NCBI GenBank assembly: GCA_903854175.1
Contig: CAINVQ010000075.1
Location: forward strand, 1-12,246
Reading direction: 5' to 3'
Source of the DNA: an uncultured Actinomycetes bacterium
GTDB lineage: Bacteria > Actinomycetota > Acidimicrobiia > Acidimicrobiales > RAAP-2
DNA: 12,246 nucleotides
The notes beneath the pieces were generated by a model, which had not been told where the DNA came from, searched no databases, and saw only the letters and a list, made by a program, of their open reading frames with translations. The position numbers and the translations under genes are program-made. Shown piece by piece: positions 1 through 6,672 of the stretch (the first letter of the stretch is position 1; each line of letters starts with the position of its first letter).

Positions 1-167
1 ACTGCGGAGTACTTGCTATCACTCACTTCCGTCGTTTGCTGCAAGAACTAACACCAACCAAGATTCACGTTGTTAGCGAAGGACGGGTAGTCGCCACTGG
101 TGGTGCAGAACTTTCAGAAGTGCTCGAGCGTGATGGTTATGAGCCATTTCGCGTCAAAAGCGCTTGA
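1..167 (+). CDS. SufC-like Fe-S assembly ATPase, C-terminal 54 residues (5' end outside the window)
   Basis: Only the C-terminal end is present, read from base 3 to a TGA at 165-167. It contains the H-loop region (LAITHFRRLLQEL) and the SufC-type tail (KIHVVSEGRVVATGGAEL, then ERDGYEPFRVKSA). Aligned without gaps to the complete SufC at 3303-4061, I count 23 of 54 identical residues, and most other positions are conservative. SufC is the ABC-type ATPase that drives the SufBCD scaffold in Fe-S cluster assembly. The tail pattern GGAEL...E.GY is typical of SufC rather than of ordinary transporter ATPases. The Walker A, signature and Walker B motifs lie outside the window, so catalytic integrity cannot be judged. 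It may belong to a sufB-sufD-sufC operon to the left, but that is inference. Confidence 0.8.
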   Translation, partial: CGVLAITHFRRLLQELTPTKIHVVSEGRVVATGGAELSEVLERDGYEPFRVKSA

Positions 168-169
168 CC

Positions 170-198
170 AAAGTTTTATAGTCCAAACGGTAAACTTT
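170..198 (+). other. Weak AT-rich inverted repeat between sufC-like gene and LCP gene
   Basis: AAAGTTT (170-176) and AAACTTT (192-198) form a perfect 7-bp inverted repeat around a 15-base loop, in the 35-bp gap before the LCP gene. The stem has only one GC pair and no following T-run, so it is a poor intrinsic terminator. It could be an operator half-site pair or chance in AT-rich sequence. No convincing Shine-Dalgarno sequence is seen before the ATG at 203. Confidence 0.2.
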
Positions 199-202
199 AT
201 TT

Positions 203-1603
203 ATGGTTGACGGACGTCATATTGAACCGAATGGTTCTCGTAGGCAAGAAAATGCCAAGCGCAAACTCGCAAATGAGCAGAGACTCGTTGCCCTTGGTGA
301 AGCTGTTGACCGTAAAAATGGCATAGAACGCAAACCAAAGCGAACTTCTTCTGGTTCTTCTGGTGGAGGACCGATTGTCACCAAGCGTCGTGCCATGATC
401 GCTGCAATTGTTGTTGCGGGTCTCTTGGTTGGTCTCTTTGGTGGTGGGTACATTTACGCTCAGTTGAAGTTCAATTCAATTCCAAAAATCAATGTGGCCG
501 GTGAACTTCCAGTTATTTCTGGAGAGCCATTTAACATCCTTGAGATCGGCTCAGACTCTCGGGCTGGGCTTTCTGGAACCGTTGGTGCTCAGTCGGGTGC
601 AACAACCGGACAAGCTTCCGGCCAGCGAAGTGACTCAGTGAAAGTTATGCATGTTGACCCGGGCAAGGGCACAATCAGTGTCATGTCTATTCCACGTGAC
701 CTCATGGTCTCGTTGCTAGAAAACCAGTCATTGTATGGTACGTACAACCGAATCAACGTGAACTTCGCCGGTGGCCCTTCACTGCTCGCAAAGACAATTA
801 CAGCGAACTTTGGTATTCCTATTAACTATGTCGTTACCGTTAGCTTCCAGGGTCTCATTAACGCGGCAACTGCAATTGGTGGGGTCTATCTCAACTTCCG
901 ATACCCATCAGCAGACCCTTACTCGGGGCTTCGTATTCGACACGCTGGATGTCAGCTAGTTACTGGATTTCAGACACTCGCAGTGTCTCGAAGTCGCCAC
1001 TTTTATTACAACACCAGAGGCATTTGGAACTGGCCAGGCAACAACGCCTCTGATTCCACATTGCGCGCACTCGGATGGGTATACGACGGAACAAGTGACT
1101 TCGGCCGCATCAATCGTCAGAATGCATTCATGGAAGCGTTTATTTCTCGTGCGAAGGGTCTCTACAATCCGCTCACAATTAACAAACTGCTTTCGAAGAT
1201 TCCAGAAGGAATTCAGCTCGACTCGAAGTTCTCATTTAACGAACTCGTTGGTCTCGCCGTGAAGTTCCACAAATTCAATACTGCGAATCTCAACACGTAC
1301 ACCATCCCAAACACTTCAGAAGTTGTGAAGTTGGGCGGCATCCCTCAAGATGTATTAATTCTTCAAGAGCCATATGCCCAGCAGATGCTTACGAACATGT
1401 TTGGAAGTCAGTTGCTTAAGCCAACAAATCCACCACCTGGTGCCAATATGCAGCCGCTAGTAATTCCGACAATTACGGTGCCTACGACAAGTGTGACGAC
1501 AACTACTGTTGCAAAGAAGCACACCAAGCACAGCCCAACTACGACAACGACTAATCCAACGCAGTCGGTCCCGTATTTTGACCCTAAGCCTTGTACTCCC
1601 TAA
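203..1603 (+). CDS. LytR-CpsA-Psr (LCP) family cell-wall polymer transferase
   Basis: LCP proteins attach anionic or polysaccharide polymers from lipid-linked precursors to peptidoglycan on the outer face of the membrane. The 466-residue protein has a charged cytoplasmic N-terminus (1-63), one membrane segment (about 64-87) and the extracellular LCP domain (about 108-310). Visible signature motifs are FNILEIGSDSR (110-120), QRSDS (141-145), SIPRD (162-166), YNRIN (181-185), LAVSRSRH (259-266) and DFGRINRQ (299-306). These hold the Arg and Asp residues that bind the pyrophosphate and Mg2+. About 32 residues rich in Trp, Tyr and Asn separate SRSRH from DFGR, more than I expect for the family. 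The tail (about 420-458) is Thr/Pro-rich and probably lies in the wall. The stop codon directly abuts the opposing sufU stop. The exact polymer substrate cannot be told. Confidence 0.92.
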   Translation: MVDGRHIEPNGSRRQENAKRKLANEQRLVALGEAVDRKNGIERKPKRTSSGSSGGGPIVTKRRAMIAAIVVAGLLVGLFGGGYIYAQLKFNSIPKINVAGELPVISGEPFNILEIGSDSRAGLSGTVGAQSGATTGQASGQRSDSVKVMHVDPGKGTISVMSIPRDLMVSLLENQSLYGTYNRINVNFAGGPSLLAKTITANFGIPINYVVTVSFQGLINAATAIGGVYLNFRYPSADPYSGLRIRHAGCQLVTGFQTLAVSRSRHFYYNTRGIWNWPGNNASDSTLRALGWVYDGTSDFGRINRQNAFMEAFISRAKGLYNPLTINKLLSKIPEGIQLDSKFSFNELVGLAVKFHKFNTANLNTYTIPNTSEVVKLGGIPQDVLILQEPYAQQMLTNMFGSQLLKPTNPPPGANMQPLVIPTITVPTTSVTTTTVAKKHTKHSPTTTTTNPTQSVPYFDPKPCTP

Positions 1604-2068
1604 TTAACTAGGAACTTCGCTTAAAGCTTGACTGAGTGTGTTCCACGCCAGCACTGCACATTTGATTCGAACAGGGAACTTCACGACACCTTGGAGCGCG
1701 GCAAGTTCTCCGAGGGTACGAATATCAACTTTTTCTGACTCAGCACCGTCTTCGAGCGCAGCCTCATGACCAGTCATTAGGTTCTTAAATGTTGCAATAG
1801 TTTCTTGCACTTTCTCAAGCGGCTTTCCTTTAACGGCAGCGCTCATGAGTGAAGAAGATGACTGTGAAATTGAGCAACCTTGTCCGGTGATTTTTATGTC
1901 TTTAAGTACGCCATCAGCAACGTCAACGTACACAGTTATCTGGTCACCGCAGAGTGGATTAAATCCTTCAGTGCAGACTGCCGGGGGAGTTGGAAGTTCA
2001 CCACGATTACGAGGTGAACGATAGTGATCCATGATGATTTCTTTGTAGAGATCTTCGAGCCCAGCCAT
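1604..2068 (-). CDS. sufU: SufU, zinc-dependent sulfur-transfer/scaffold protein of the SUF system
   Basis: SufU accepts persulfide sulfur from SufS and passes it on for Fe-S cluster assembly in Gram-positive and actinobacterial SUF systems. The 154-residue protein has the IscU/SufU fold with the three zinc-ligating cysteines and an aspartate in place: Cys40 and Asp42 (NPLCGD), Cys65 (GQGCSIS) and Cys137 (IKCAVLAW). The stretch between the second and third Cys carries the longer insertion that separates SufU from IscU, and there is no IscU LPPVK motif. The ATG at 2066-2068 lies 2 bp after the sufS stop, so translation is probably coupled to sufS. It is the last gene of the minus-strand suf operon, and its stop abuts that of the convergent LCP gene with no spacer. 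Confidence 0.94.
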   Translation of the reverse strand: MAGLEDLYKEIIMDHYRSPRNRGELPTPPAVCTEGFNPLCGDQITVYVDVADGVLKDIKITGQGCSISQSSSSLMSAAVKGKPLEKVQETIATFKNLMTGHEAALEDGAESEKVDIRTLGELAALQGVVKFPVRIKCAVLAWNTLSQALSEVPS

Positions 2069-2070
2069 GA

Positions 2071-3306
2071 TTACCCAAACATTCCAATGGCGCTGGTGAG
2101 CGCTTCGAGAAGTACATCTGTGTCTTGTGCAAGAGAGTATGGCCCGTATGAAATTCGTGCTGTTGCATTAAGACCGAATCGCTTCATTAGTGGCTTGGCA
2201 CAGTGGTGGCCAGGGCGAACACAGACTCCGAATTGATCGAGCATCTGTGCAACATCGTGGGGATGAACGCCATCAACATCAATACTGATAACTCCGCCAC
2301 GCTCTTTCATGTCTCGAGGTCCAATTACGCGAATTCGTCCAGAGAACTGCAGTTCGAGTCTCGTCAGTGCATCACCAGTGAGGTCGTGCTCATGTTGTGC
2401 AATGTTCTGCATTCCAAGACCTGTGAGGTACTTGACCGCAGCACCGAGTCCAGCTGCTTCAGCAATCGGTGGGGTTCCTGCTTCAAAGCGTGTTGGTCCG
2501 TTCGCAGGTGTAAATCCATCAACAGAAACATCGGCAATCATTCCGCCACCACCGAGAAACGGTGGCATGTCGGCAAGAATTTCTTTACGTGCCCAGAACA
2601 CACCAATGCCAGTTGGGCCAAGCATCTTGTGTGCTGAGAAGCACATGAAGTCAACGTCTAAGTCTTTAACGTCAGTGACACTGTGCGCAACTGACTGTGC
2701 AGCGTCTACGGCAATAAGCGCACCATTCTTGTGAGCAATCGCGCTGAGTTCTTTGATGGGATTAATGGTTCCAAGAACATTGGACATACCCGTGACTGAA
2801 AGTAGCATTAAGCCCTTCATCAGTTCATCAATGTTTGAAAGGTCAAGTCTGAAGTCATCTGTAACTGGAATAAAGCGAACTTCAAATCCAAGCATTTCAC
2901 GAAGCTGGAACCACGGAACGATGTTGGCGTGGTGCTCCATCTCACTGAGCAGCACTACGTCACCAGGTTTTAGATTGACGCGACCCCATGACCTGGCGAG
3001 CAAGTTAAACGATTCAGTGCAGTTCTTCGTAAAGACAATTTCTTCTGCTCCTCCTGGAGCATTAATGAACTTTGCGATTGCGCGCCTCGCGCCTTCATAT
3101 GCTTCGGTGGCTTCAGCGGCTGTCTGAAAAACAGAGCGGTGAACATTGGCGTGGTGAAGTTCATAATGGCGAGACATTGCTTCAATGACTGCACGTGGTG
3201 GCAGTGATGTTGCGCCTGAGTCCAGGTAGGTAATTGGCCGACCATTAATGACGCGCGTTAACTGCGGAGTGTCGGCTCTAACTAGTGCAGCGTTAAAACT
3301 GGTCAC
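2071..3306 (-). CDS. sufS: SufS-type cysteine desulfurase
   Basis: This PLP enzyme converts cysteine to alanine and leaves a persulfide on its active-site Cys, which is handed to SufU. Key residues of the 411-aa protein are present: the PLP-stacking His126 (EMEHHAN), Asp201 (VDAAQS) binding the PLP pyridine nitrogen, the Schiff-base Lys227 (SAHKMLGPTG), and the catalytic Cys369 in RPGHHCAKPLM, the short-loop type II form of SufS. The GTG start at 3306-3304 overlaps the sufC stop in a GTGA (4-bp overlap), and the product then reads MTSFNAALVRADTPQL. The next gene, sufU, begins 2 bp after its stop. Length and motifs are ordinary for the family. Confidence 0.95.
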   Translation of the reverse strand: MTSFNAALVRADTPQLTRVINGRPITYLDSGATSLPPRAVIEAMSRHYELHHANVHRSVFQTAAEATEAYEGARRAIAKFINAPGGAEEIVFTKNCTESFNLLARSWGRVNLKPGDVVLLSEMEHHANIVPWFQLREMLGFEVRFIPVTDDFRLDLSNIDELMKGLMLLSVTGMSNVLGTINPIKELSAIAHKNGALIAVDAAQSVAHSVTDVKDLDVDFMCFSAHKMLGPTGIGVFWARKEILADMPPFLGGGGMIADVSVDGFTPANGPTRFEAGTPPIAEAAGLGAAVKYLTGLGMQNIAQHEHDLTGDALTRLELQFSGRIRVIGPRDMKERGGVISIDVDGVHPHDVAQMLDQFGVCVRPGHHCAKPLMKRFGLNATARISYGPYSLAQDTDVLLEALTSAIGMFG

Positions 3307-4061
3307 GCGCTAACCGGGCGCCAAGCATCGTAGCCCTCGTGTTCAATCTTCTCGGCTAGTTCTGCTCCACCAGAATGAACAATTTTTCCATCAACAATGA
3401 TGTGAACACGGTCAGGCTTAATTTCTTCCAGAAGCTTTACGTAGTGGGTAACAACTACAACACCCATGGTTGGATTTTCTTCGCGAACGGTGCTGACTCC
3501 TCGAGCAACAATACGAAGTGCGTCGATGTCGAGTCCAGAATCAGTTTCGTCGAGGAAGGCAATGGTTGGCTCTAAGAGTGCCATCTGCAACACTTCGTTG
3601 CGCTTACGTTCTCCACCAGAAAAGCCGTCATTGAGATGACGTTCAGCAAACGCTGGATCCATTCCGAGACGTTCCATCCATTCCATGAGATCGAGTCGAA
3701 CTTCTAGAACACTCAATTCTTCGAGACCCTTACGAGCAGCAATGGCTTGACGAAGGAACTGCACCACTGATACGCCGCTAATTGCTTCGGGGTACTGGAA
3801 TGCGAGAAAGATGCCAGCACGGGCTCGCTGGTCGGCAGACCATGTGGCGATGTCTTCTCCATTGAGAAGAATTTGTCCCTCGGTGACGGTGTAACCGGGG
3901 TGGCCCATAACAACACTGGCGAGTGTTGACTTACCTGCACCGTTTGGTCCCATGAGGGCGTGTACTTCACCGACGTTGACAATGAGGTCGACGCCACGAA
4001 GGATTTGAGAATCCTCAGCTTCAACATGGAGATTCTTGAGTTCTAATAGGGGTGCAGGCAC
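3303..4061 (-). CDS. sufC: SufC, ABC-type ATPase of the Fe-S cluster assembly complex
   Basis: SufC powers the SufBCD cluster scaffold and is cytosolic, not a transporter. The 252-residue protein has all ATPase motifs: Walker A GPNGAGKST (38-46), Q-loop Gln89 (FLAFQYPEAI), signature FSGGE (147-151, preceded by LNDG), Walker B with catalytic Glu (AFLDETDSGLD, about 168-178) and H-loop His206 (VVVTHY). The start is a GTG at 4061-4059, giving MPAPLLELKNLHV. The nearby ATG at 4063-4061 is in another frame. It overlaps sufS by 4 bp. No sufB or sufD is adjacent on this strand, which is unusual because SufC normally works with both. A second SufC-like gene ends at base 167. Confidence 0.94.
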   Translation of the reverse strand: MPAPLLELKNLHVEAEDSQILRGVDLIVNVGEVHALMGPNGAGKSTLASVVMGHPGYTVTEGQILLNGEDIATWSADQRARAGIFLAFQYPEAISGVSVVQFLRQAIAARKGLEELSVLEVRLDLMEWMERLGMDPAFAERHLNDGFSGGERKRNEVLQMALLEPTIAFLDETDSGLDIDALRIVARGVSTVREENPTMGVVVVTHYVKLLEEIKPDRVHIIVDGKIVHSGGAELAEKIEHEGYDAWRPVSA

Positions 4062-4079
4062 ATAGAGAGCCTACCGGTG

Positions 4080-4103
4080 ATATTGGGTATTTAGCCCAAA
4101 TAT
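4080..4103 (-). promoter_or_regulatory. Dyad symmetry upstream of sufC
   Basis: In the 42-bp gap between the MBL gene and sufC, ATATTGGG (4080-4087) pairs with CCCAAATAT (4095-4103) around the 7-base loop TATTTAG, if one A is bulged. The uninterrupted core is TTGGG/CCCAA. It ends 18 bp before the sufC GTG. It could be an operator for a Rrf2/SufR-like regulator, an RNA hairpin that adjusts sufC relative to the upstream gene, or chance. There is no T-run on the minus strand to make it a clear terminator. Confidence 0.3.
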
Positions 4104-4718
4104 TTACCAGCCCCGCTCTATCCACTCCGCCAAATGAGGCCGTTCATTTCCAATGGTTGAAGATTCACCATGGCCTGGCCAGAAGGTGGTCTCATCACTG
4201 AAGTTCTCGTAGAGCTTTTCGAGTGAGCCAATGATCGTGGTGAAGTCTCCACCCTCGAATGTTGCGTTTCCCGGCCCTCCAGGGAACAGTGTGTCGCCGG
4301 TGAAAAGTAGCGGAGTATTTAATAGTGCGAAACACGTGCTGCCTGGAGTGTGGCCAGGGGTGTGCAACGCACGAAGTCGCAGTGATCCACAGGCAATAAG
4401 AGCCTGGTCAGTAATTGTTGCGTCGTAGCTTGAAAGCATCTGCTTGTCGGCTTCACCAACAAGTACTGGAATGTTTTGAGCTCTAAATTCCTCTACGGCA
4501 CCAATGTGGTCCCAGTGACCGTGGGTCGTGAGAACCTTTTTGACGTTGAACTTGGTGGCGGCTTCAAGCAACAGTTCGGCCTCATTAGCGGCGTCAATAA
4601 GCACTGATTCGTCAGTTTGCCGGCAACTAATGATGAATACGTTGTTCGCGAGTGGCCCTACGACCAGGCGACGAATCTCAGCATTTTCGTTGCCCCAAAG
4701 AAGTTCTACCTTTTCCAT
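4104..4718 (-). CDS. MBL-fold metallo-hydrolase, glyoxalase II-like
   Basis: This 204-residue protein is a metallo-beta-lactamase-fold hydrolase of the hydroxyacylglutathione-hydrolase-like group. Both metal sites can be seen: HxHxDH at 66-71 (THGHWDHIG), His123 (HTPGHTPGS), Asp142 (FTGDTLF) and His183 (WPGHGESSTIGNERP). The GHGESSTIGNE end is typical of short bacterial glyoxalase II-like enzymes that lack the C-terminal helical domain of true GloB. Typical substrates are thioesters or persulfides, but the actual one cannot be named from sequence. It heads the minus-strand run and lies 42 bp upstream of sufC, so a link to sulfur handling is possible. The start is ATG 4718-4716. A purine-rich AAGGG sits immediately before it, too close to be a standard Shine-Dalgarno. 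Confidence 0.88.
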   Translation of the reverse strand: MEKVELLWGNENAEIRRLVVGPLANNVFIISCRQTDESVLIDAANEAELLLEAATKFNVKKVLTTHGHWDHIGAVEEFRAQNIPVLVGEADKQMLSSYDATITDQALIACGSLRLRALHTPGHTPGSTCFALLNTPLLFTGDTLFPGGPGNATFEGGDFTTIIGSLEKLYENFSDETTFWPGHGESSTIGNERPHLAEWIERGW

Positions 4719-4808
4719 CCCTTAAGACTGCCACTTTCGCGAGGGGTCGCGGATTTTGGCTAATGTCACATAGGACTGGCTACCCACCAGTAAGACGAAA
4801 AGGACATC
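4719..4808. promoter_or_regulatory. Divergent intergenic region with a GC-rich hairpin
   Basis: These 90 bp separate the divergent MBL/suf operon and the acyl-CoA dehydrogenase gene, so promoters for both should lie here. I see no strong -35/-10 pair. CGCGA (4738-4742) and TCGCG (4747-4751) form a 5-bp GC hairpin with a GGGG loop. Because the genes diverge, a terminator role is unlikely and an operator is possible. AAAAGGA (4798-4804) is a good Shine-Dalgarno for the ATG at 4809. Confidence 0.4.
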
Positions 4809-5924
4809 ATGAATTTCGGATTCAGCGAAGAACAAGACGAACTACGCAAGATGGTTAAGCGCTTCTTAGAAGAGAAGTCACCAGAGACAGAAGTACGACG
4901 CGTCATGGCAACTGATGAGGGATACGACCCTGCAGTGTGGTCAATGATGGCGAACGAACTAGCGCTACAAGGACTCGGCATCCCCGAGGAATTCGGTGGC
5001 CAGGGTTACGGACCAGTTGAGCTCTACGTTGTCTTCGAAGAAATGGGTGCAGCACTCCTTTGCTCGCCATACTTCTCAACAGTTGCTCTTGCATCAAACG
5101 CACTTCTCCAAGTTGGTACTGATGCCAACAAGAAGGCGTACCTCCCAGGTATTGCATCTGGAGAAACAATCGCAACACTCGCACTAACTGATGAAGCTGG
5201 TGACTGGGACCTTTCAAAGATCAAAGCAACCGCTACTGGTTCAGGTGACTCATTCAAGATCAACGGAACATTCAGCTACGTAACTGACGCCAACACTGCG
5301 TCACTTATCTTGGTTCCTGCTCAAACTTCTAAGGGTCTTTCACTTTTCGCTGTTGCTGGTGATGCTGCTGGAGTTACACGCACGCTTCTTGCAACCATGG
5401 ACCAGACTCGCAAGCAGTCAAAGGTTGAACTGAAGGATGCTGCTGGTGTGCTTATTGGTACTGAAGGCGCAGCTCTTGCTGGACTCCAGTCAACATTGCA
5501 GATTGCAGCTTCTGCACTTGCTGCAGAGCAGGTTGGTGGTGCACAACGTGTACTTACAAACGCTGTTGAATACGCCAAGCAGCGTGTTCAGTTCGGTCGT
5601 CCGATTGGTTCATTCCAGGCAATTAAGCACAAGTGTGCAGACATGCTCCTCGACGTTGAGTCAGCTAAGTCAGCTGCGTACTACGCAGCATGGGCTTCAC
5701 AGGAGATGAGCGACGAGTTGCCAATTGCAGCGAGCCTTGCGAAGTCATTCTGCTCAGAGGCATACTTCCACTGTGCAGCAGAGAACATTCAGATTCACGG
5801 TGGAATTGGATTCACATGGGAGCACCACGCTCACCTGTACTTCAAGCGCGCCAAGAGTTCTGAACTGTTCCTCGGTGAGCCTTCATATCACCGCGAACTA
5901 CTCGCTACTCGTCTAGGTATCTAA
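4809..5924 (+). CDS. Acyl-CoA dehydrogenase (FadE type)
   Basis: This FAD-dependent enzyme introduces an alpha-beta double bond into an acyl-CoA thioester. The 371-residue protein shows the N-terminal helical domain (about 5-115), the middle beta domain (ALTDEAGDWD around 125-134) and the C-terminal helical domain (about 225-371). RVQFGRPIGSFQAIKHKCADM (259-279) is the FAD/dimer-contact motif. GGIGFTWEHHAHLYFKRAK (331-349) carries Glu338 at the usual catalytic-base position. This GIGFTWEH class is common in actinobacteria and includes subunits of the alpha2beta2 steroid-side-chain dehydrogenases of mycobacteria. No second acyl-CoA dehydrogenase subunit is adjacent. The start is supported by a clear Shine-Dalgarno 4 bp upstream. 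An alpha/beta-hydrolase gene follows after 4 bp. The substrate is unknown. Confidence 0.93.
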   Translation: MNFGFSEEQDELRKMVKRFLEEKSPETEVRRVMATDEGYDPAVWSMMANELALQGLGIPEEFGGQGYGPVELYVVFEEMGAALLCSPYFSTVALASNALLQVGTDANKKAYLPGIASGETIATLALTDEAGDWDLSKIKATATGSGDSFKINGTFSYVTDANTASLILVPAQTSKGLSLFAVAGDAAGVTRTLLATMDQTRKQSKVELKDAAGVLIGTEGAALAGLQSTLQIAASALAAEQVGGAQRVLTNAVEYAKQRVQFGRPIGSFQAIKHKCADMLLDVESAKSAAYYAAWASQEMSDELPIAASLAKSFCSEAYFHCAAENIQIHGGIGFTWEHHAHLYFKRAKSSELFLGEPSYHRELLATRLGI

Positions 5925-5928
5925 TTCT

Positions 5929-6672
5929 GTGCTCGACCACGAGCAACTTGAAAGCGGATCGTCTCACTTAGAACTACGAATTGCGACGAGTTCTGCATCG
6001 GAAAAAGCTGGGCACATTCTCATATTGATGCATGGGCTGCCACGCACCATGGGCATGGGTCGCCAAGCGGCGGGACTACTACCTGAACTCGCAGAACACT
6101 TAGCGAATGAATCTGGCTGGACAGTCGCAACTGGAACACTGTCTGGCGTTGGTGGCAGTACTGGAACGTTTTCAGCTACGCAGTGGAAACAAGACATTGC
6201 AACTGTCATAGAACGAATTACTAAAGAGAAGCAGCGCATTTCACTCGCCGGTTTTGGATTTGGTGGTGCGCTCGCTCTCAATACGGCTGCAACTGATGAC
6301 CGAATTCAAGGTGTTGCCACATTTGCAGCTCCTGCTCATATGCAGCAGTGGAGCGGGTCAGCAGAGGAATTACACCGCGGAATAAAAGTTGCGGGCGTAG
6401 TGAGCGACAGCGTGCCACTGATGTCTGCGAAAGAACTGTTTGAAGATGTTGTTGCCATTGACCCACTAGGCGCTATTGCAACAATTCCACCTAGACGACT
6501 GCTCATTGGTCATGGATCTGACGACATTGAAGTTCCCGCGCAAGATGCGAGAGACCTCGTTGACGCGGCGCAACAACACGCCGAACTTCGAATTATTCAA
6601 GGGGCGGGTCATCAACTGCGAGCAGATCCTCGAATGGTTGCAACCTTGCTTGGTTGGCTAGACCGTCACTAA
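5929..6672 (+). CDS. Alpha/beta-hydrolase-fold protein with Gly at the nucleophile position
   Basis: The 247-residue protein has an alpha/beta-hydrolase layout: an oxyanion-loop motif LILMHGLP (31-38), the GVGGSTGTFS loop (73-82) matching the usual RGxGxSxG segment, the nucleophile elbow, a late Asp (GHGSDD, Asp198/199) and a late His (GAGHQLRADPR, His228). The elbow reads LAGFGFGG (106-113), so the nucleophile Ser of GxSxG is Gly110, encoded by GGA. Two base changes separate GGA from any Ser codon, so a single read error does not explain it. The protein is probably not an ordinary serine hydrolase. The start is a GTG at 5929, 4 bp after the acyl-CoA dehydrogenase stop, implying co-transcription. 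Its stop overlaps the stop of the convergent thiE in CTAA (6669-6672). Confidence 0.82.
   Translation: MLDHEQLESGSSHLELRIATSSASEKAGHILILMHGLPRTMGMGRQAAGLLPELAEHLANESGWTVATGTLSGVGGSTGTFSATQWKQDIATVIERITKEKQRISLAGFGFGGALALNTAATDDRIQGVATFAAPAHMQQWSGSAEELHRGIKVAGVVSDSVPLMSAKELFEDVVAIDPLGAIATIPPRRLLIGHGSDDIEVPAQDARDLVDAAQQHAELRIIQGAGHQLRADPRMVATLLGWLDRH

Noticed and set aside
170..198. AAAGTTT/AAACTTT as a terminator for the sufC-like gene
   Set aside because: The stem has one GC pair, the loop is 15 bases, and no T-run follows.
2203..3127. Three plus-strand open frames opposite sufS
   Set aside because: All three are antisense to intact sufS motifs, have no recognisable domains or ribosome binding sites, and overlap each other.
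6145..6174. GVGGSTGT as the true nucleophile motif of the alpha/beta-hydrolase
   Set aside because: Its position before the elbow helix matches the common RGxGxSxG loop. The nucleophile elbow is the later LAGFGFGG.
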